From contig JAGYJX010000011.1 in assembly GCA_018401495.1 (NCBI GenBank), forward strand, positions 1-64,000: 64,000 bases of DNA, written 5' to 3'. This DNA is from Rhodospirillaceae bacterium. Its GTDB lineage: Bacteria > Pseudomonadota > Alphaproteobacteria > Thalassobaculales > Thalassobaculaceae. Within the stretch, counting starts at the first letter, position 1; every line of letters starts with the position of its first letter. Below the pieces are notes generated by a model. It searched no databases. It saw nothing but the letters and a program-made list of their open reading frames with translations, and was not told the origin of the DNA. Positions 31,387 through 40,622 of the stretch are shown in pieces. The position numbers and the translations under genes are program-made.

Positions 31387-32562
31387 TTACGGCCGCGGCT
31401 CGGCAAGGCGTACGATCTGGCCCGGCACGATGCGGTGCAGTCCGTCGGTCACGATCAGGTCGCCATCGGCGATGGCGCCGCGAACGAACACCCGCTCGGT
31501 CTCCGTCTGCAGCACCTCCACCTCACGGCGAACCGTCCGGTAGAGCGGCGGTTCGCCTTCCTCGCGGATCAGCGCAGTTGCGTCCCACAGGCCCCGCCTG
31601 CCACCGACGAGAGCGCCGAGAGGCACCCAGTAGCCCGCGTCTGCCACGAACCGGTTGACCAGGATGACCGCGAGTTGCCCGGACCGCGGCGGTCGCACCG
31701 ACGAGCGCGCCTCGACGTCGAAGATCGCGGGTACCGTACGGGTCATCGGATCCAGGGCATGCAGCAACGCACGCAGCCTGCCGCGGCGCTCGTCGCCGGC
31801 AATAGAGATGTCGTAGAGCCGCCCCGGCTCGAGCCGGTCGGCCACCGCCGACGGGAGCCCGATCCGCACTTCCATCGCCTCATCCTCGACGAGGCGCAAG
31901 ACCGGCGTGGCCGACACCAAAGCTACGCCCTCGTCGACCAAGCGCCCTGTGATGGTCCCGTCGAACGGGGCAACGATCTGCGACAGCTCGATGTCCGCAT
32001 CGAGGGACGCGACCGCCGCCGCGGCCTGCTCGATGGAGGCCCGATTGGCGTCGAGCGTGGCCCGAAGCGCCTGTTCCTGGAACCTGGCCTCGTCGTAGGC
32101 TTGGCGCGAGACGTTCTCGGACCGCATCAGGTTCTTCTGCCGATGAGCCGTCACCTTGGCGAGCTCGAGGTTGGCCTCGCTCTCCTTGTACGTGGCGCGG
32201 GCAAGGGCCAGTTGGGCCGTCAACTGCTGGCGCCGGGCCTTCAGGCGCGTGATGTTGAGGCGGGCCAGAACGTCGCCCTTTCGGACCCGGTCCCCCTCCC
32301 TGACCAGCACGGCTTCCAGAAGACCCGGCGTATCGAAGCCCAATTCGCTGGTCCGTCGCCCGACCACGCGGCCGACGTACTGCCCGCGCACCTCGTACCC
32401 CGCTACGCGGCGCACCGGCGATGCGATAACCGGCAGCCGAGATCCCGCCGACGTGTCCTCCGCCGCATGGACCCGCGGGGCCGGAGGGACGAACGCCGGC
32501 AAAATCAAGGCCATGGGGGCGGAAACCAGCGCCAACACCAGGATCGTCGAAGCTCTCGGCAT
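31387..32562 (-). CDS. RND periplasmic adaptor (membrane fusion protein, HlyD/AcrA type)
   Basis: Links the RND pump to an outer-membrane channel. Start ATG 32562 is preceded by GAGGTAGG and gives a signal peptide ending near VHAAED. Biotinyl-lipoyl-like half motifs EAVLVREGDRVRKGDVLARL and SQIVAPFDGTITGRLVDEGV flank a long coiled coil (LKARRQQLTAQLALARATYK to EQALRATLDANRASIEQ). Beta-barrel and membrane-proximal parts continue to YWVPLGALVGG and GLHRIVPGQIVRLAEPRP. 391 residues, intact. A longer upstream frame exists but lacks codon character. No outer-membrane TolC-like gene is in the window. Confidence 0.9.
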   Translation of the reverse strand: MPRASTILVLALVSAPMALILPAFVPPAPRVHAAEDTSAGSRLPVIASPVRRVAGYEVRGQYVGRVVGRRTSELGFDTPGLLEAVLVREGDRVRKGDVLARLNITRLKARRQQLTAQLALARATYKESEANLELAKVTAHRQKNLMRSENVSRQAYDEARFQEQALRATLDANRASIEQAAAAVASLDADIELSQIVAPFDGTITGRLVDEGVALVSATPVLRLVEDEAMEVRIGLPSAVADRLEPGRLYDISIAGDERRGRLRALLHALDPMTRTVPAIFDVEARSSVRPPRSGQLAVILVNRFVADAGYWVPLGALVGGRRGLWDATALIREEGEPPLYRTVRREVEVLQTETERVFVRGAIADGDLIVTDGLHRIVPGQIVRLAEPRP

Positions 32563-32713
32563 CCGGCCTACCTCTGCTGCCTTGCGCGCGTCATTGCACC
32601 ACAATGGCGACGTTCGGCGCTTCCGGCCCCCAACCCCATCGACCGAAGGCCCCGGCCAGACGATGGTCGCGCAGGCCGAGACCGCCGGTCGTCCAGCCGC
32701 AGCGGCCTTCCCA

Positions 32714-33844
32714 TCACAGCACTCCGATCGAGAATGCGCACGCCCCCAGCATGAAATGCAGCAGCGTAACACCGAAGATATTCTTATGCCTCAGGTAAAA
32801 CAGTCCGAAAATTATGCAACTCACAATGGTTACAAGCACCGCGGGCAGCCCGAACTGAACATGGAACACTCCGAACATTGTACTGGTCAGTATGACCGTT
32901 CGGATACCGCGGCGATCGCTGAGAAAACGCTGGATCGAGGACTGCATGAAGCCACGGGCCACCACCTCCTGGAGGAAGGAGTGCAGCAGGTAGCCGGGTA
33001 GCGCACTCCAGCCGACGGCGACGGCCAGGTCGGGGATCGCGTCGGTCATCCAGGAGCTGGCCACGACCGCCGCCGAAAACCCGAGGATCGCCAGCGATAC
33101 GACCGTACCCTCGGTCAGCGACTTGCGCAGACCTTCGGTCGTCAGGCCGAGCTGGCGCAGCGGGATCTTCATCAGCCAGACGACGATGAAGCTCGGCACG
33201 AGCAGGACGAGCAGGTACTGCCAAGCGAACTGCTGGGTCCGCACATCCACTTCAAGGATGTTGTTGGAAATGACGTTGTTCACGACCATGCCGATCGAGA
33301 ACAACGTCAGGGTGAAGAGGAAGAACTGGCCGAACTGCTTCTGGGTCTTGGCAAGTTCGAGCTGGTGCTTGAGCGTCGCCACCTGAAGCTCTGTGCCGAC
33401 CCGAAGGCGCTGGACGACCGTGATCCCCACGCTCGCACGCAGGTTGTCGTAGTAGTGGTCCCCGCCTTCGAGTTCCAGAAGGTCGAAGGGGTGGATTCTC
33501 AGCAGCCGGCAATCGGTCTCGGCCCGCGCGTTCAACTGACGGATGCCGCCGTCAAGAAAGGACATCTCGCCGATGATGTCGCCCTCGACGAGTTCCAGAA
33601 CCGGCCATTCGTCATCGTCCTCGCCGCCCCCACGGTAGCTCACGACCGTGCCGGACTCGACGATGTACAGATCGTTGGTCTGGTCGTTCTCCGCGAACAG
33701 GACCGTGCCGGCCTCCAGGGTCACCCGTTCGCCAACTTCGACCATCGCGGCGCGGGTGTCCGCAGCGAGCATCTTCAGCGATATGGCGGTCGGCGGATTC
33801 GGGGTGGCGTCGTGGGCGGCGAGTTCCTTGGCAAGAGCAGTCAT
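32714..33844 (-). CDS. Cyclic-nucleotide-binding domain fused to CPBP-type intramembrane protease
   Basis: Residues about 1-150 are a CAP-family cNMP domain: GERVTLEAGTVLFAENDQ, DLYIVESGTVVSYRGG, VEGDIIGEMSFLDGGIRQLN. A helical linker (LRVGTELQVATLKHQLELA) leads to about eight membrane helices of the CPBP/Abi family. Protease-like motifs are LQEVVARGFMQ (motif 1 has Gln in place of the first Glu of EExxxR), FGVFHVQFG (motif 2 His) and LLHFMLGACAF (motif 3 His). Start ATG 33844 is chosen over TTG 33880. Ligand control of a membrane enzyme is a reasonable inference; catalytic activity is uncertain because of the altered motif 1. Confidence 0.82.
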   Translation of the reverse strand: MTALAKELAAHDATPNPPTAISLKMLAADTRAAMVEVGERVTLEAGTVLFAENDQTNDLYIVESGTVVSYRGGGEDDDEWPVLELVEGDIIGEMSFLDGGIRQLNARAETDCRLLRIHPFDLLELEGGDHYYDNLRASVGITVVQRLRVGTELQVATLKHQLELAKTQKQFGQFFLFTLTLFSIGMVVNNVISNNILEVDVRTQQFAWQYLLVLLVPSFIVVWLMKIPLRQLGLTTEGLRKSLTEGTVVSLAILGFSAAVVASSWMTDAIPDLAVAVGWSALPGYLLHSFLQEVVARGFMQSSIQRFLSDRRGIRTVILTSTMFGVFHVQFGLPAVLVTIVSCIIFGLFYLRHKNIFGVTLLHFMLGACAFSIGVL

Positions 33845-33926
33845 GTCACCGGAATCTGATGAAGGTACGATGGATCGCAATCGTACATCGTGTGAGATGC
33901 GTCGCGTTGTGTGAAGCCTGAATAGC

Positions 33927-34751
33927 TCAGCTCACGGAAGTCGCCCGGCCGGGCTCGGAATGGATCGCGAGCGGATCGCGGCAGACGGGGTCTGGGGAAG
34001 TCTCCACACCATTCAGCTCTTCCGCCGCTCCGACCTTCCATCCCGCGATCGTGGACTCGATGAAGCTCGTCGCTTCCCGATGAGCGCCAGGTCCGTCCCC
34101 AGCGACTTCGATCGGAGCGCCGATGGCAAAGCGAACCGGTAGCGCAGGCCGGATCCAGCCGATGTCCTTGAGCCAGCGCCCCTGCGACCACGCGGCAGTA
34201 TCCAGCGCGATCGGCACCATCGGCACACCGCCCGCGCGGGCCAGACGCATGCCCATACTGTTGAAGGTCCTGCGGTCGAAGGTCGCCGTCCGGTGAGCCT
34301 GCGGAAAGATGATGACGGAGACGCCGGACCTCAGCCGGCTGACCCCCTCGTCGAGAACGATGCGCAGATCGGCACGCGGGTCGGCACGGTGGACGACGAT
34401 CGGGTCAAATGCACGGAGGATGGAGCCAAAAACCGGATATCCGAGAAGGCTCGACTTTACGACGAACGTGCAGGGAGCAGCGTCCTGCAGGATCGACGGT
34501 AGGATCTGCGTCTCCAGGGCGCTCATGTGATTTGCCACGAACACGAAGGGGCCGGTTTTCCAGTCCACCGAATCGAGGCCCGATACTTCGAATCGCACAC
34601 CGGCCGATTCCAGCGCGCGCCGAAGCGCGTGGCTGCCGAGCACCAAGCCGGGATTGTTGAGCCGCCCCCGTCCGGCCTTGAACGCGGCGTGGCCTGTGTG
34701 ACCCAACGCCTGCGCGTAGAACAGAACGGACGGCAAGAAACTGCGGAACAT
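33927..34751 (-). CDS. PlsC-type acyltransferase (lysophospholipid acyltransferase family)
   Basis: Transfers an acyl chain to a glycerolipid at the membrane. Start ATG 34751 has GGGAG upstream. Block I is FVFVANHMSALETQIL (NHxSxxE, Glu instead of the usual Asp), block II is VVKSSLLGYPVFGSILRAF with DPIVVHRADP, block III is IIFPQAHRT in place of FPEGTR, block IV is GGVPMVPIALDT. 274 residues. The altered blocks are seen in a branch of this family, so the enzyme may still be active, but acceptor and donor are unclear. It lies 82 bases upstream of the cNMP/CPBP gene on the same strand and may be co-transcribed. Confidence 0.85.
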   Translation of the reverse strand: MFRSFLPSVLFYAQALGHTGHAAFKAGRGRLNNPGLVLGSHALRRALESAGVRFEVSGLDSVDWKTGPFVFVANHMSALETQILPSILQDAAPCTFVVKSSLLGYPVFGSILRAFDPIVVHRADPRADLRIVLDEGVSRLRSGVSVIIFPQAHRTATFDRRTFNSMGMRLARAGGVPMVPIALDTAAWSQGRWLKDIGWIRPALPVRFAIGAPIEVAGDGPGAHREATSFIESTIAGWKVGAAEELNGVETSPDPVCRDPLAIHSEPGRATSVS

Positions 34752-34910
34752 GTTCGCTCCCAATGGCGGAACTGAAAGCCATACAGACAGCTCAGAACCC
34801 GGGCCTACGCCGCTCTGCCGGCTCACTACCGTCCTGCACTGCGGCCGAGCCGGACAGTCGGCCACTCTTGTCGGCGATCATACAGCGACAGAAGGATCGC
34901 CACCCATGTC

Positions 34911-35552
34911 TCAAGTGATATTTCCCGGTGAGCGGGTGCGGCGCAACCGCAGTCCCCCGAGGAACAGCACCAACACGGCCGGCATCAGCGCAACGTGCAG
35001 GGTGCCGTAAAGGCCGAGGCCGAAAAGACCGTTCCCGCCGGAGAATAGCAGCGACGAGGCTGCGATGGTCATCAGAATGCCCACGCACATCACCAGCGTG
35101 CCGCGACCGGACCGCAGATTGGTCCCGTGCAGGACGAGCGCCAGGAGCATGCTGGCAGCATTGCCGGCAGCCAGCGCCAGCAGATCATCGCTTGTCCAGT
35201 TCACCCAGATCGTGAGCGCTAGTATGACAATGCCGGCCCCGACGACGATCCATTGCCACGCTGTTCCGAGGAACTGCCGCGCCGTTGCAACCAGCATTGT
35301 GAAGGTGGCGACGGCGATGGCCGCGCGGGTCGCGAACTTCATGGCGGGATTGCCAGGGTGCTCGATCGGCTCGAAGAAACCGTGATCGATGGCGCCGAGC
35401 ATGGTCGCGGTGCCGGTCAAGGCGAGATACAGGCCCCAGATCCAGGCCGGCGATCCGCGCTCCACGTCAAGCCGAAAGGTCATGCCGGCGAGAAAGAACA
35501 ACTCGCAGGCCAGGATGACGTCCGTGAGGGCGGAGAGCGCGAGGTCGGTCAT
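34911..35552 (-). CDS. Small multi-spanning membrane protein of unknown function
   Basis: 213 residues, intact, start ATG 35552. About six or seven hydrophobic segments, for example LSALTDVILACELFFLAGMT, WGLYLALTGTATMLGAI, ATRAAIAVATFTMLVATA, WIVVGAGIVILALTIWVNW, LVMCVGILMTIAASSLLF and VALMPAVLVLFLGGL. The DHGFFEPIEHP loop holds His and Glu residues that could bind metal or substrate. I cannot name a family with certainty. It lies upstream of plsC on the same strand. An ISL3 element sits 60 bases upstream of its start and may have separated it from its original promoter. Confidence 0.7.
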   Translation of the reverse strand: MTDLALSALTDVILACELFFLAGMTFRLDVERGSPAWIWGLYLALTGTATMLGAIDHGFFEPIEHPGNPAMKFATRAAIAVATFTMLVATARQFLGTAWQWIVVGAGIVILALTIWVNWTSDDLLALAAGNAASMLLALVLHGTNLRSGRGTLVMCVGILMTIAASSLLFSGGNGLFGLGLYGTLHVALMPAVLVLFLGGLRLRRTRSPGNIT

Positions 35553-35611
35553 GGTCGTCCCGATTCAGCCGAAACGGCCTTGGGTGCGAGATCGCTTGTC
35601 AGTGCCATTCT

Positions 35612-36885
35612 GGCTCTTTTGAATTTCGAGTGGGCTATGCGGCCTGCGGGTTGATCCGGGTGAAGTCGAGTTTTCCGGCGATGAGGAAGAGTACGGTGCG
35701 CATGGTGGCGAACCGGGTGTAGCCGCGGGCCTTGCGTTTGGCGGCCTGAAACAGGCCATTGAGCGCCTCGATGAAGCCGTTGGTCTGGCGGGTCTGGGTC
35801 CAGGCGACGATGCCGTCGAAGTGCCTACGGATCATCCTGGCGACGTCTTTCATCGGCTCGACCTTGGAACGCAGGACGTTGGTGCACCACTGCTTGAGCA
35901 TGGCGGAGACGACGTTGATCTGCTTGCGCTCGAGGATGTCGCGCAAATTCTCACGGTAGAGCCAGGCGCGCGGCGTGCGTTTGGTGGCGACCTGAGCGAT
36001 CAACGCGTCAAGGTCGGCCCGGCCCTCGTCAGTCAGCCGGTCGCGGTCTTTGAGCAGCTTCCAGCGCAGCCCCTTGAGGCTCGGATCGGTTCGCTGCTCG
36101 ATGCGCCTGGTCTGATCGACGGCGGCGGACGCATGGGCGACGACGTGGAATTTGTCGAAGGTGATGCGCGCGTTGGGCAACTGCCTGGCCACGCCCTTGA
36201 TGAAGGCCGGCGACATGTCGATGCTCACCGAGCGGACCTGCTCGGGCATGGCTTTGTGCTCGGCCAGGTATTCGGCGAAGTGGGTGATGGTTTTGGCGTC
36301 CTTGCCTTCGGTGACGAACACCACCTTGCGCTCATCCATATCGGCGGCGATGGTCAGGTAGTTGTGGCCGCGCCGGCAGGAGGTCTCGTCGATCGCCACC
36401 GCCGTCACCGTCGACAGATCGGCCTCGGCCAGGGCGAGATCGACATAGCGCGAACAGATCGCATGGACGCGATGCCAGGACAGGCCGACCAGCTTGGCCA
36501 CGGCGGCAAAGGTCATCTGCCGGGCCATGGCCAGCACCAGCGCCTCGAACAGCAGGGTGAAGCCGGCGAGCTTGCCGAACCACTCGGGCTCGACCTGCAC
36601 GACCCGCCCGTCGGGCAGCTTCACGCGAGGCGTTCTGACCTCCAGGAAGCATTCGTGCTGGAAGAAGTTCAGATGCCGCAGGCGCTTGATCTGGGTGTCG
36701 TGGACCGGATGCACGCCTGCCACGCCGGCCGCCGGAAACCGTGTCCCGGCGACGAAATCGACACCGATCGTCAGGGTCTTCTCGGCCGCGTCGAAGTCGA
36801 CGCCGTTGACGTACCACGGCTCGGCAATGCCCAAGGCCACCTCGAAGAGTTGGTTCTGCATGCCCCGCACTCGCCTTCCAGAGCC
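35612..36885 (-). mobile_element. ISL3-family insertion sequence
   Basis: Element of about 1.27 kb around one transposase gene. Candidate terminal inverted repeats start GGCTCT at both ends: GGCTCTTTTGAATTTCGAG at 35612 and, on the complement, GGCTCTGGAAGGCGAGTGC ending at 36885, alignable with small gaps. The expected 8-bp target duplication is not found (flanks GCCATTCT and CCACCTGC), so the ends are tentative or the target was rearranged. It sits between the membrane protein gene and the 3' end of the radical SAM operon. Confidence 0.65.
35635..36861 (-). CDS. ISL3-family transposase
   Basis: About 408 residues, intact. Start ATG 36861 (an in-frame GTG is at 36870). Family features: an N-terminal zinc-finger-like region that has lost its cysteines, the HTH region FAAVAKLVGLSWHRVHAICS, the DDE catalytic core with AVAIDETSCRRGHNYLTIAA, SVSIDMSPAFIKGVARQLP, and the C-terminal QTNGFIEALNGLFQAAKRKA with the Glu. 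Clean frame and full length suggest recent insertion and possible activity. Confidence 0.9.
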   Translation of the reverse strand: MQNQLFEVALGIAEPWYVNGVDFDAAEKTLTIGVDFVAGTRFPAAGVAGVHPVHDTQIKRLRHLNFFQHECFLEVRTPRVKLPDGRVVQVEPEWFGKLAGFTLLFEALVLAMARQMTFAAVAKLVGLSWHRVHAICSRYVDLALAEADLSTVTAVAIDETSCRRGHNYLTIAADMDERKVVFVTEGKDAKTITHFAEYLAEHKAMPEQVRSVSIDMSPAFIKGVARQLPNARITFDKFHVVAHASAAVDQTRRIEQRTDPSLKGLRWKLLKDRDRLTDEGRADLDALIAQVATKRTPRAWLYRENLRDILERKQINVVSAMLKQWCTNVLRSKVEPMKDVARMIRRHFDGIVAWTQTRQTNGFIEALNGLFQAAKRKARGYTRFATMRTVLFLIAGKLDFTRINPQAA

Positions 36886-36906
36886 CCACCTGCACCCAGC
36901 ATGGCA

Positions 36907-36983
36907 GGCGGGGATCGGCCATCAAGGACGCTTCGCGCCGCTGCGCGGTGGCCTCCGGCCATCCTTGACCGCCGATCCCCGCC
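36907..36983. terminator. Long imperfect hairpin 3' of the radical SAM operon
   Basis: Arms of about 24 bases (starting GGCGGGGATCGGC at 36907 and ending GCCGATCCCCGCC at 36983) pair with two mismatches around a loop of about 28 bases. It lies about 125 bases after the stop of the last radical SAM gene and next to the ISL3 end. It may terminate the operon transcript; no T-run follows. Confidence 0.55.
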
Positions 36984-37107
36984 TAGCCCCGCAGAAGGCA
37001 GGTCGGGACGAAGGGATGGTCTCGCCGGTCGAACAAAGGGATCGATGCAGGCCCGTCGTCAGGCCCCAGCTCGACAGCCGCTACCCACTCGGATTTCAAA
37101 AGAGGCG

Positions 37108-38838
37108 TCATTCTCCTGCTGTCGTCGGTGCGCCGCTGGACGACACGTCAAGGCCGGCGATCTGCCGCTCCTCCCCGGCGTGACGTCCAAGCCGCCCCCG
37201 GGATTTCTCCCAACGCAGGTAGAGTTCGAGCAGGAATGCATACAGGAGCAGGCTGCCGATCCGGCTCACCACCCAGGCGTTCTTGAAAAACCGCCCGAAC
37301 ATATGCGGGATCGCCGGAACCGCCGGGTAACCCGGTCGGCGGGAGCGCCGGTCCTTTATCCTGATGCCGCCGCTGTCGAGCGGATTGACCCTCTCATACC
37401 TCGCCGCCGAGTAGCTGCACACGAAGGTGCTGCGCACGATCTCCAACGGCTGACCGTAGTAGAGGGCCCGAGCGATCACCGTCTTCATGTACCGACGGGT
37501 GTAGAACATCCGCCAAGTGTCCCAGTAGAGATCTTCCCACACCTGTCGCGTCATCAGCGGATGGTCGTTCACGGGGTGGACGGTGTCGTAGCGATTGAGG
37601 TCCTCGTCCATCGCTCCCCCCTTGGCGACCAAGGCCTGATGGTCGGCGGAACCGGGCAACGGCGTTAGCAGGAAGATCTCGGCGATATCGACCGGGATCT
37701 CCGCCTGCAGGATCCTGATGTCCTCGGCAATCCGCTCGGGCGTGTCGTTCGGAAAGCCGATGATCATGCCGGCATAGACCACCGCACCCGCCCGTCGCCA
37801 GGTCATGACCATGTCGCGGAGCTGGTGGATCTTGTTCTGCCCCTTGCTGGCCACCTTCAGGTTGTCGGGCCGGACGGACTCCATGCCGATGAACACCCGC
37901 TTGACGCCGGCCTCGCGGCAGGCCTTGACGAACCCGTCGATCCGGACCGCCAGAGCATCAACCTGGATGAATACGTCCCAGTCGACGCCCAGTTCGCACC
38001 GAAGCCTGGCAAGGATCCCGCAAACGTCGCGCCAGACCGGGCTCCGGGCGAAGTTGTCGTCGGTGATCAGGATTGCCTTTCCACCATCGGCCGCGCAGGC
38101 GCGCAGATAGCTCTCGATCCGGGCGGGATCGCGATGGCGCATCGACCGGCCGTGGAAGTTGATGACGGTGCAGAAACTGCAGATGAAAGGGCAGCCGCGC
38201 CCTGTCTCCATTCCGTAGTAGCGTTCTACCGTTCGCGCCGCCAGATACGGCACGACGCGCTGTGCCGGTGCGTTCGCCAGATCGGCACCGGCCGCCATCC
38301 GGTCATAGAACGGCTTCACCCTGCCGGCCATGATGTCGCCCAGCAGTTCATCGATATGCGGCTCCAGTTCGCCGGCGAACAGGCTCACTCCTGCCTCGCG
38401 CACTCCGGCGAAGGCGGGTTGCCAGTTCGGAACCATCGCGCGCGAACCGCTAACGTGAACTCCGCCAACAATGACCGGGTAGCCGGCAGAGGTGAACGGC
38501 CGCGCTATGTCGAGGGCACGCGGAAACTGGCTGGTCTGGACCGCCACGAGCATCACCGCGGCATGGTCGAAACCGGCCAGCCAGCGGATAAGCTTGTGCG
38601 GCCGGACGACCTGGGTGACCTCGTCGATCATCAGGGTCTCGACCGCGACCTCCGGGCCGAGCACCCGTCGGTCCCCGGCATCTTCCACCACGCTCCCAAC
38701 CACCGCCAGGGCGTTGGTCACCACGAAGGAGCGCCACCACTGGATCACGTAGCCATCGTCGTCGTAGTGCGACGGCTTGATCAGCAGCAGACCGACCCGC
38801 TTGCCGGGGGCTCGAGGGATGGGATCAGGCTGCGGCAA
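37108..38838 (-). CDS. Radical SAM protein with N-terminal B12-binding-like domain, tandem copy 1 (last in operon)
   Basis: 576 residues, intact. The N-terminal domain (about 15-190) has KRVGLLLIKPSHYDDDGYVI, VAVQTSQFPRALDIARPF and YPVIVGGVHVSG, resembling cobalamin-binding folds but without the DxHxxG base-off motif. The radical SAM core carries GRGCPFICSFCTVINFHGR (C-x3-C-x2-C), ITDDNFARSPVWRDV, QVDALAVRIDGFVKACREAG, RVFIGMESVRPDNLK and IIGFPNDTPERIAEDIRIL. The C-terminus has a hydrophobic patch ISRIGSLLLYAFLLELYL-like, which may touch the membrane. Start TTG 38838 overlaps the end of copy 2 by 14 bases. The substrate is unknown; a lipid is plausible from context. Confidence 0.82.
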   Translation of the reverse strand: MPQPDPIPRAPGKRVGLLLIKPSHYDDDGYVIQWWRSFVVTNALAVVGSVVEDAGDRRVLGPEVAVETLMIDEVTQVVRPHKLIRWLAGFDHAAVMLVAVQTSQFPRALDIARPFTSAGYPVIVGGVHVSGSRAMVPNWQPAFAGVREAGVSLFAGELEPHIDELLGDIMAGRVKPFYDRMAAGADLANAPAQRVVPYLAARTVERYYGMETGRGCPFICSFCTVINFHGRSMRHRDPARIESYLRACAADGGKAILITDDNFARSPVWRDVCGILARLRCELGVDWDVFIQVDALAVRIDGFVKACREAGVKRVFIGMESVRPDNLKVASKGQNKIHQLRDMVMTWRRAGAVVYAGMIIGFPNDTPERIAEDIRILQAEIPVDIAEIFLLTPLPGSADHQALVAKGGAMDEDLNRYDTVHPVNDHPLMTRQVWEDLYWDTWRMFYTRRYMKTVIARALYYGQPLEIVRSTFVCSYSAARYERVNPLDSGGIRIKDRRSRRPGYPAVPAIPHMFGRFFKNAWVVSRIGSLLLYAFLLELYLRWEKSRGRLGRHAGEERQIAGLDVSSSGAPTTAGE

Positions 38839-40564
38839 CGGGCCGCTCCGCGGAGCCGGGCCGACGGTCCGTGACCGGCACGATTATTCCGAGATGCCGT
38901 TCAAGCCTTCCGCGCGACCGCTCCCGGCGCAGGAAAAGCTCGATACCATAGGCATACATCAGCAGGCATCCAATCCTGGTCAGCATGGCCGTGTTCGTGG
39001 CGAACTGCCGGATCGCATGCGGGATCGCCGACGGCACGGGCATGCCCGGGCGACGGCAGTCACGGGCCCGGATCCGGACCCCGCCGCTGTCGAGCGGGTG
39101 CACGTGCTCATAGCACGAGGCGGTGTAGGCGCAGACGAACGTGCTGCGGATGATGTCCAGCTTCACGCCATAGTGCAAAGCGCGGGCGATGACCGTCTTC
39201 ATGTACCGCTTGCTGTAGAACTGCCGCCAGACGTCCCAGTAGAGCGCCTCCCACTGATCGCGCGACATCAGGGGATGATCGACCACCGGGTGGACCGTGT
39301 CGTAGCGATTGAGGTCGTCGTCCATAACGACATGCTCCGCGACCGCCTGCTTGTGGTCGGCCGAACCCGGGTGCGGGGTAAGGAGAAAGGCCGAGAGGAT
39401 ATCGACCGGTATCTCTTCCTGCAGGATCCGGATGTCCTCGGCGATCCGTTCGGGCGAGTCGTTCGGCAGACCGATGATCATGGCGCCGTAGATCAGCATG
39501 CCGGCCCGACGCCACGCCATGGCCATGTCATGCATGAGGTGCAACTTGTTCTGCCCCTTGGCGGCCGCCTTGAGGTTGTCGGGGCGCACCGACTCGATGC
39601 CGATGAACACGCGTTTGATGCCGGCCTCCCTGCACGCGTCGACGAACCCGTCGATACGATAGGCGAGCGCGTCCACCTGGATCGATACGTCCCAGTCGAC
39701 CTTCAGTTCGTCCTTCAGGCGCTTGAGGACATCCGTCACGTCGCGCCAGACCGGGCTGCGCGCGAAATTGTCGTCGGTGACGATGATGTTCCGTCCGCCG
39801 ACCGCAGCGCAGTCCCGCAGATAGGCCTCGATCGCCGCCGGCTCCCGATGCCGCATCGAGCGGCCGTGGAAGTTGATGATGGTGCAGAAGCTGCAGATGA
39901 AGGGACAGCCCCGGCCGGTCTCGAGCCCGTAGTGGCTCTCGGCGGTCTGGGCGGCGAGCCCCTGCTCGGGACGCTGACGCGGGGAGAGCGTGAGATCGGC
40001 CGGCTTGGCGAGGCGGTTGTAGAGCGGCTTGACGGCGCCGGCGACGATATCGGACAGCAACTCGTCGACATGCGGCTCGAACTCGCCCGCGAACAGGCTG
40101 ACCCCGGCCTCGGATGCGCCGGCAAAGGCCGGCTGCCAGTTCGGAACCATGGCCAGCGCCCCGCTGACGTGAACGCCGCCGACGATGACGGGGTACCCGG
40201 CGGCAGTGAAGGGCCGGGCGATGTCAAGTGCGCGCGGGAACTGGCTGGTCTGCACCGCGACCAGCATCACGGCCGCATGGTCAAAGCCGGCCAGCCAGTC
40301 CAGCAGGCGCTCCGGCCGGACGACTTCGGTAACCTCGTCGATCAGGCGCCGCTCGATCGTGACGTCCGGGCCGAGGGCATGGCGCAGGCTGGCGTCGGTG
40401 ATTACGCTGCCCATCACGGCCAGCGCGTTGTTGACCACGAAGGATCGCCACCACTGGATTACGTAGCCGTCGTCGTCGTAATGCGACGGCTTGATCAGCA
40501 ACAGGCCGACCCGTTTGCGGACAGACAATTGCCCCGTCTTCCGCTTGGTGATTGCCTCTGTCAT
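38825..40564 (-). CDS. Radical SAM protein with B12-binding-like domain, tandem copy 2
   Basis: 579 residues, intact, start ATG 40564 with AGAGGCAGGG upstream. Same layout as its neighbours: KRVGLLLIKPSHYDDDGYVI at the start, YPVIVGGVHVSGALAMVPNW, cluster motif GRGCPFICSFCTIINFHGRS, VTDDNFARSPVWRDVTDVL, RVFIGIESVRPDNLKAAAKG, MIIGLPNDSPERIAEDIRIL and FLLTPHPGSADHKQAVAEH. The C-terminal 100 residues are the most divergent part. Copies 1 and 2 are closest to each other by eye. It lies 58 bases after copy 3 and overlaps copy 1, so all three are one transcript. Confidence 0.82.
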   Translation of the reverse strand: MTEAITKRKTGQLSVRKRVGLLLIKPSHYDDDGYVIQWWRSFVVNNALAVMGSVITDASLRHALGPDVTIERRLIDEVTEVVRPERLLDWLAGFDHAAVMLVAVQTSQFPRALDIARPFTAAGYPVIVGGVHVSGALAMVPNWQPAFAGASEAGVSLFAGEFEPHVDELLSDIVAGAVKPLYNRLAKPADLTLSPRQRPEQGLAAQTAESHYGLETGRGCPFICSFCTIINFHGRSMRHREPAAIEAYLRDCAAVGGRNIIVTDDNFARSPVWRDVTDVLKRLKDELKVDWDVSIQVDALAYRIDGFVDACREAGIKRVFIGIESVRPDNLKAAAKGQNKLHLMHDMAMAWRRAGMLIYGAMIIGLPNDSPERIAEDIRILQEEIPVDILSAFLLTPHPGSADHKQAVAEHVVMDDDLNRYDTVHPVVDHPLMSRDQWEALYWDVWRQFYSKRYMKTVIARALHYGVKLDIIRSTFVCAYTASCYEHVHPLDSGGVRIRARDCRRPGMPVPSAIPHAIRQFATNTAMLTRIGCLLMYAYGIELFLRRERSRGRLERHLGIIVPVTDRRPGSAERPVAAA

Positions 40565-40622
40565 CGACCCTGCCTCTGCCGTGGCGCATTGGCCCGGCGT
40601 CGGCCGGGCATCCGATCGCCGA

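Noticed and set aside
31387..32772. Upstream start for the adaptor protein at 32772
   Set aside because: The extra 70 residues are Cys/Arg-rich without character; ATG 32562 has a ribosome site and a proper signal peptide.
35604..36893. Target duplication for the ISL3 element
   Set aside because: The 8 bases outside the proposed ends do not match, so none was claimed.
35821..37668. 615-codon plus-strand frame opposite the ISL3 transposase and radical SAM copy 1
   Set aside because: Shadow frame spanning two unrelated minus-strand genes.
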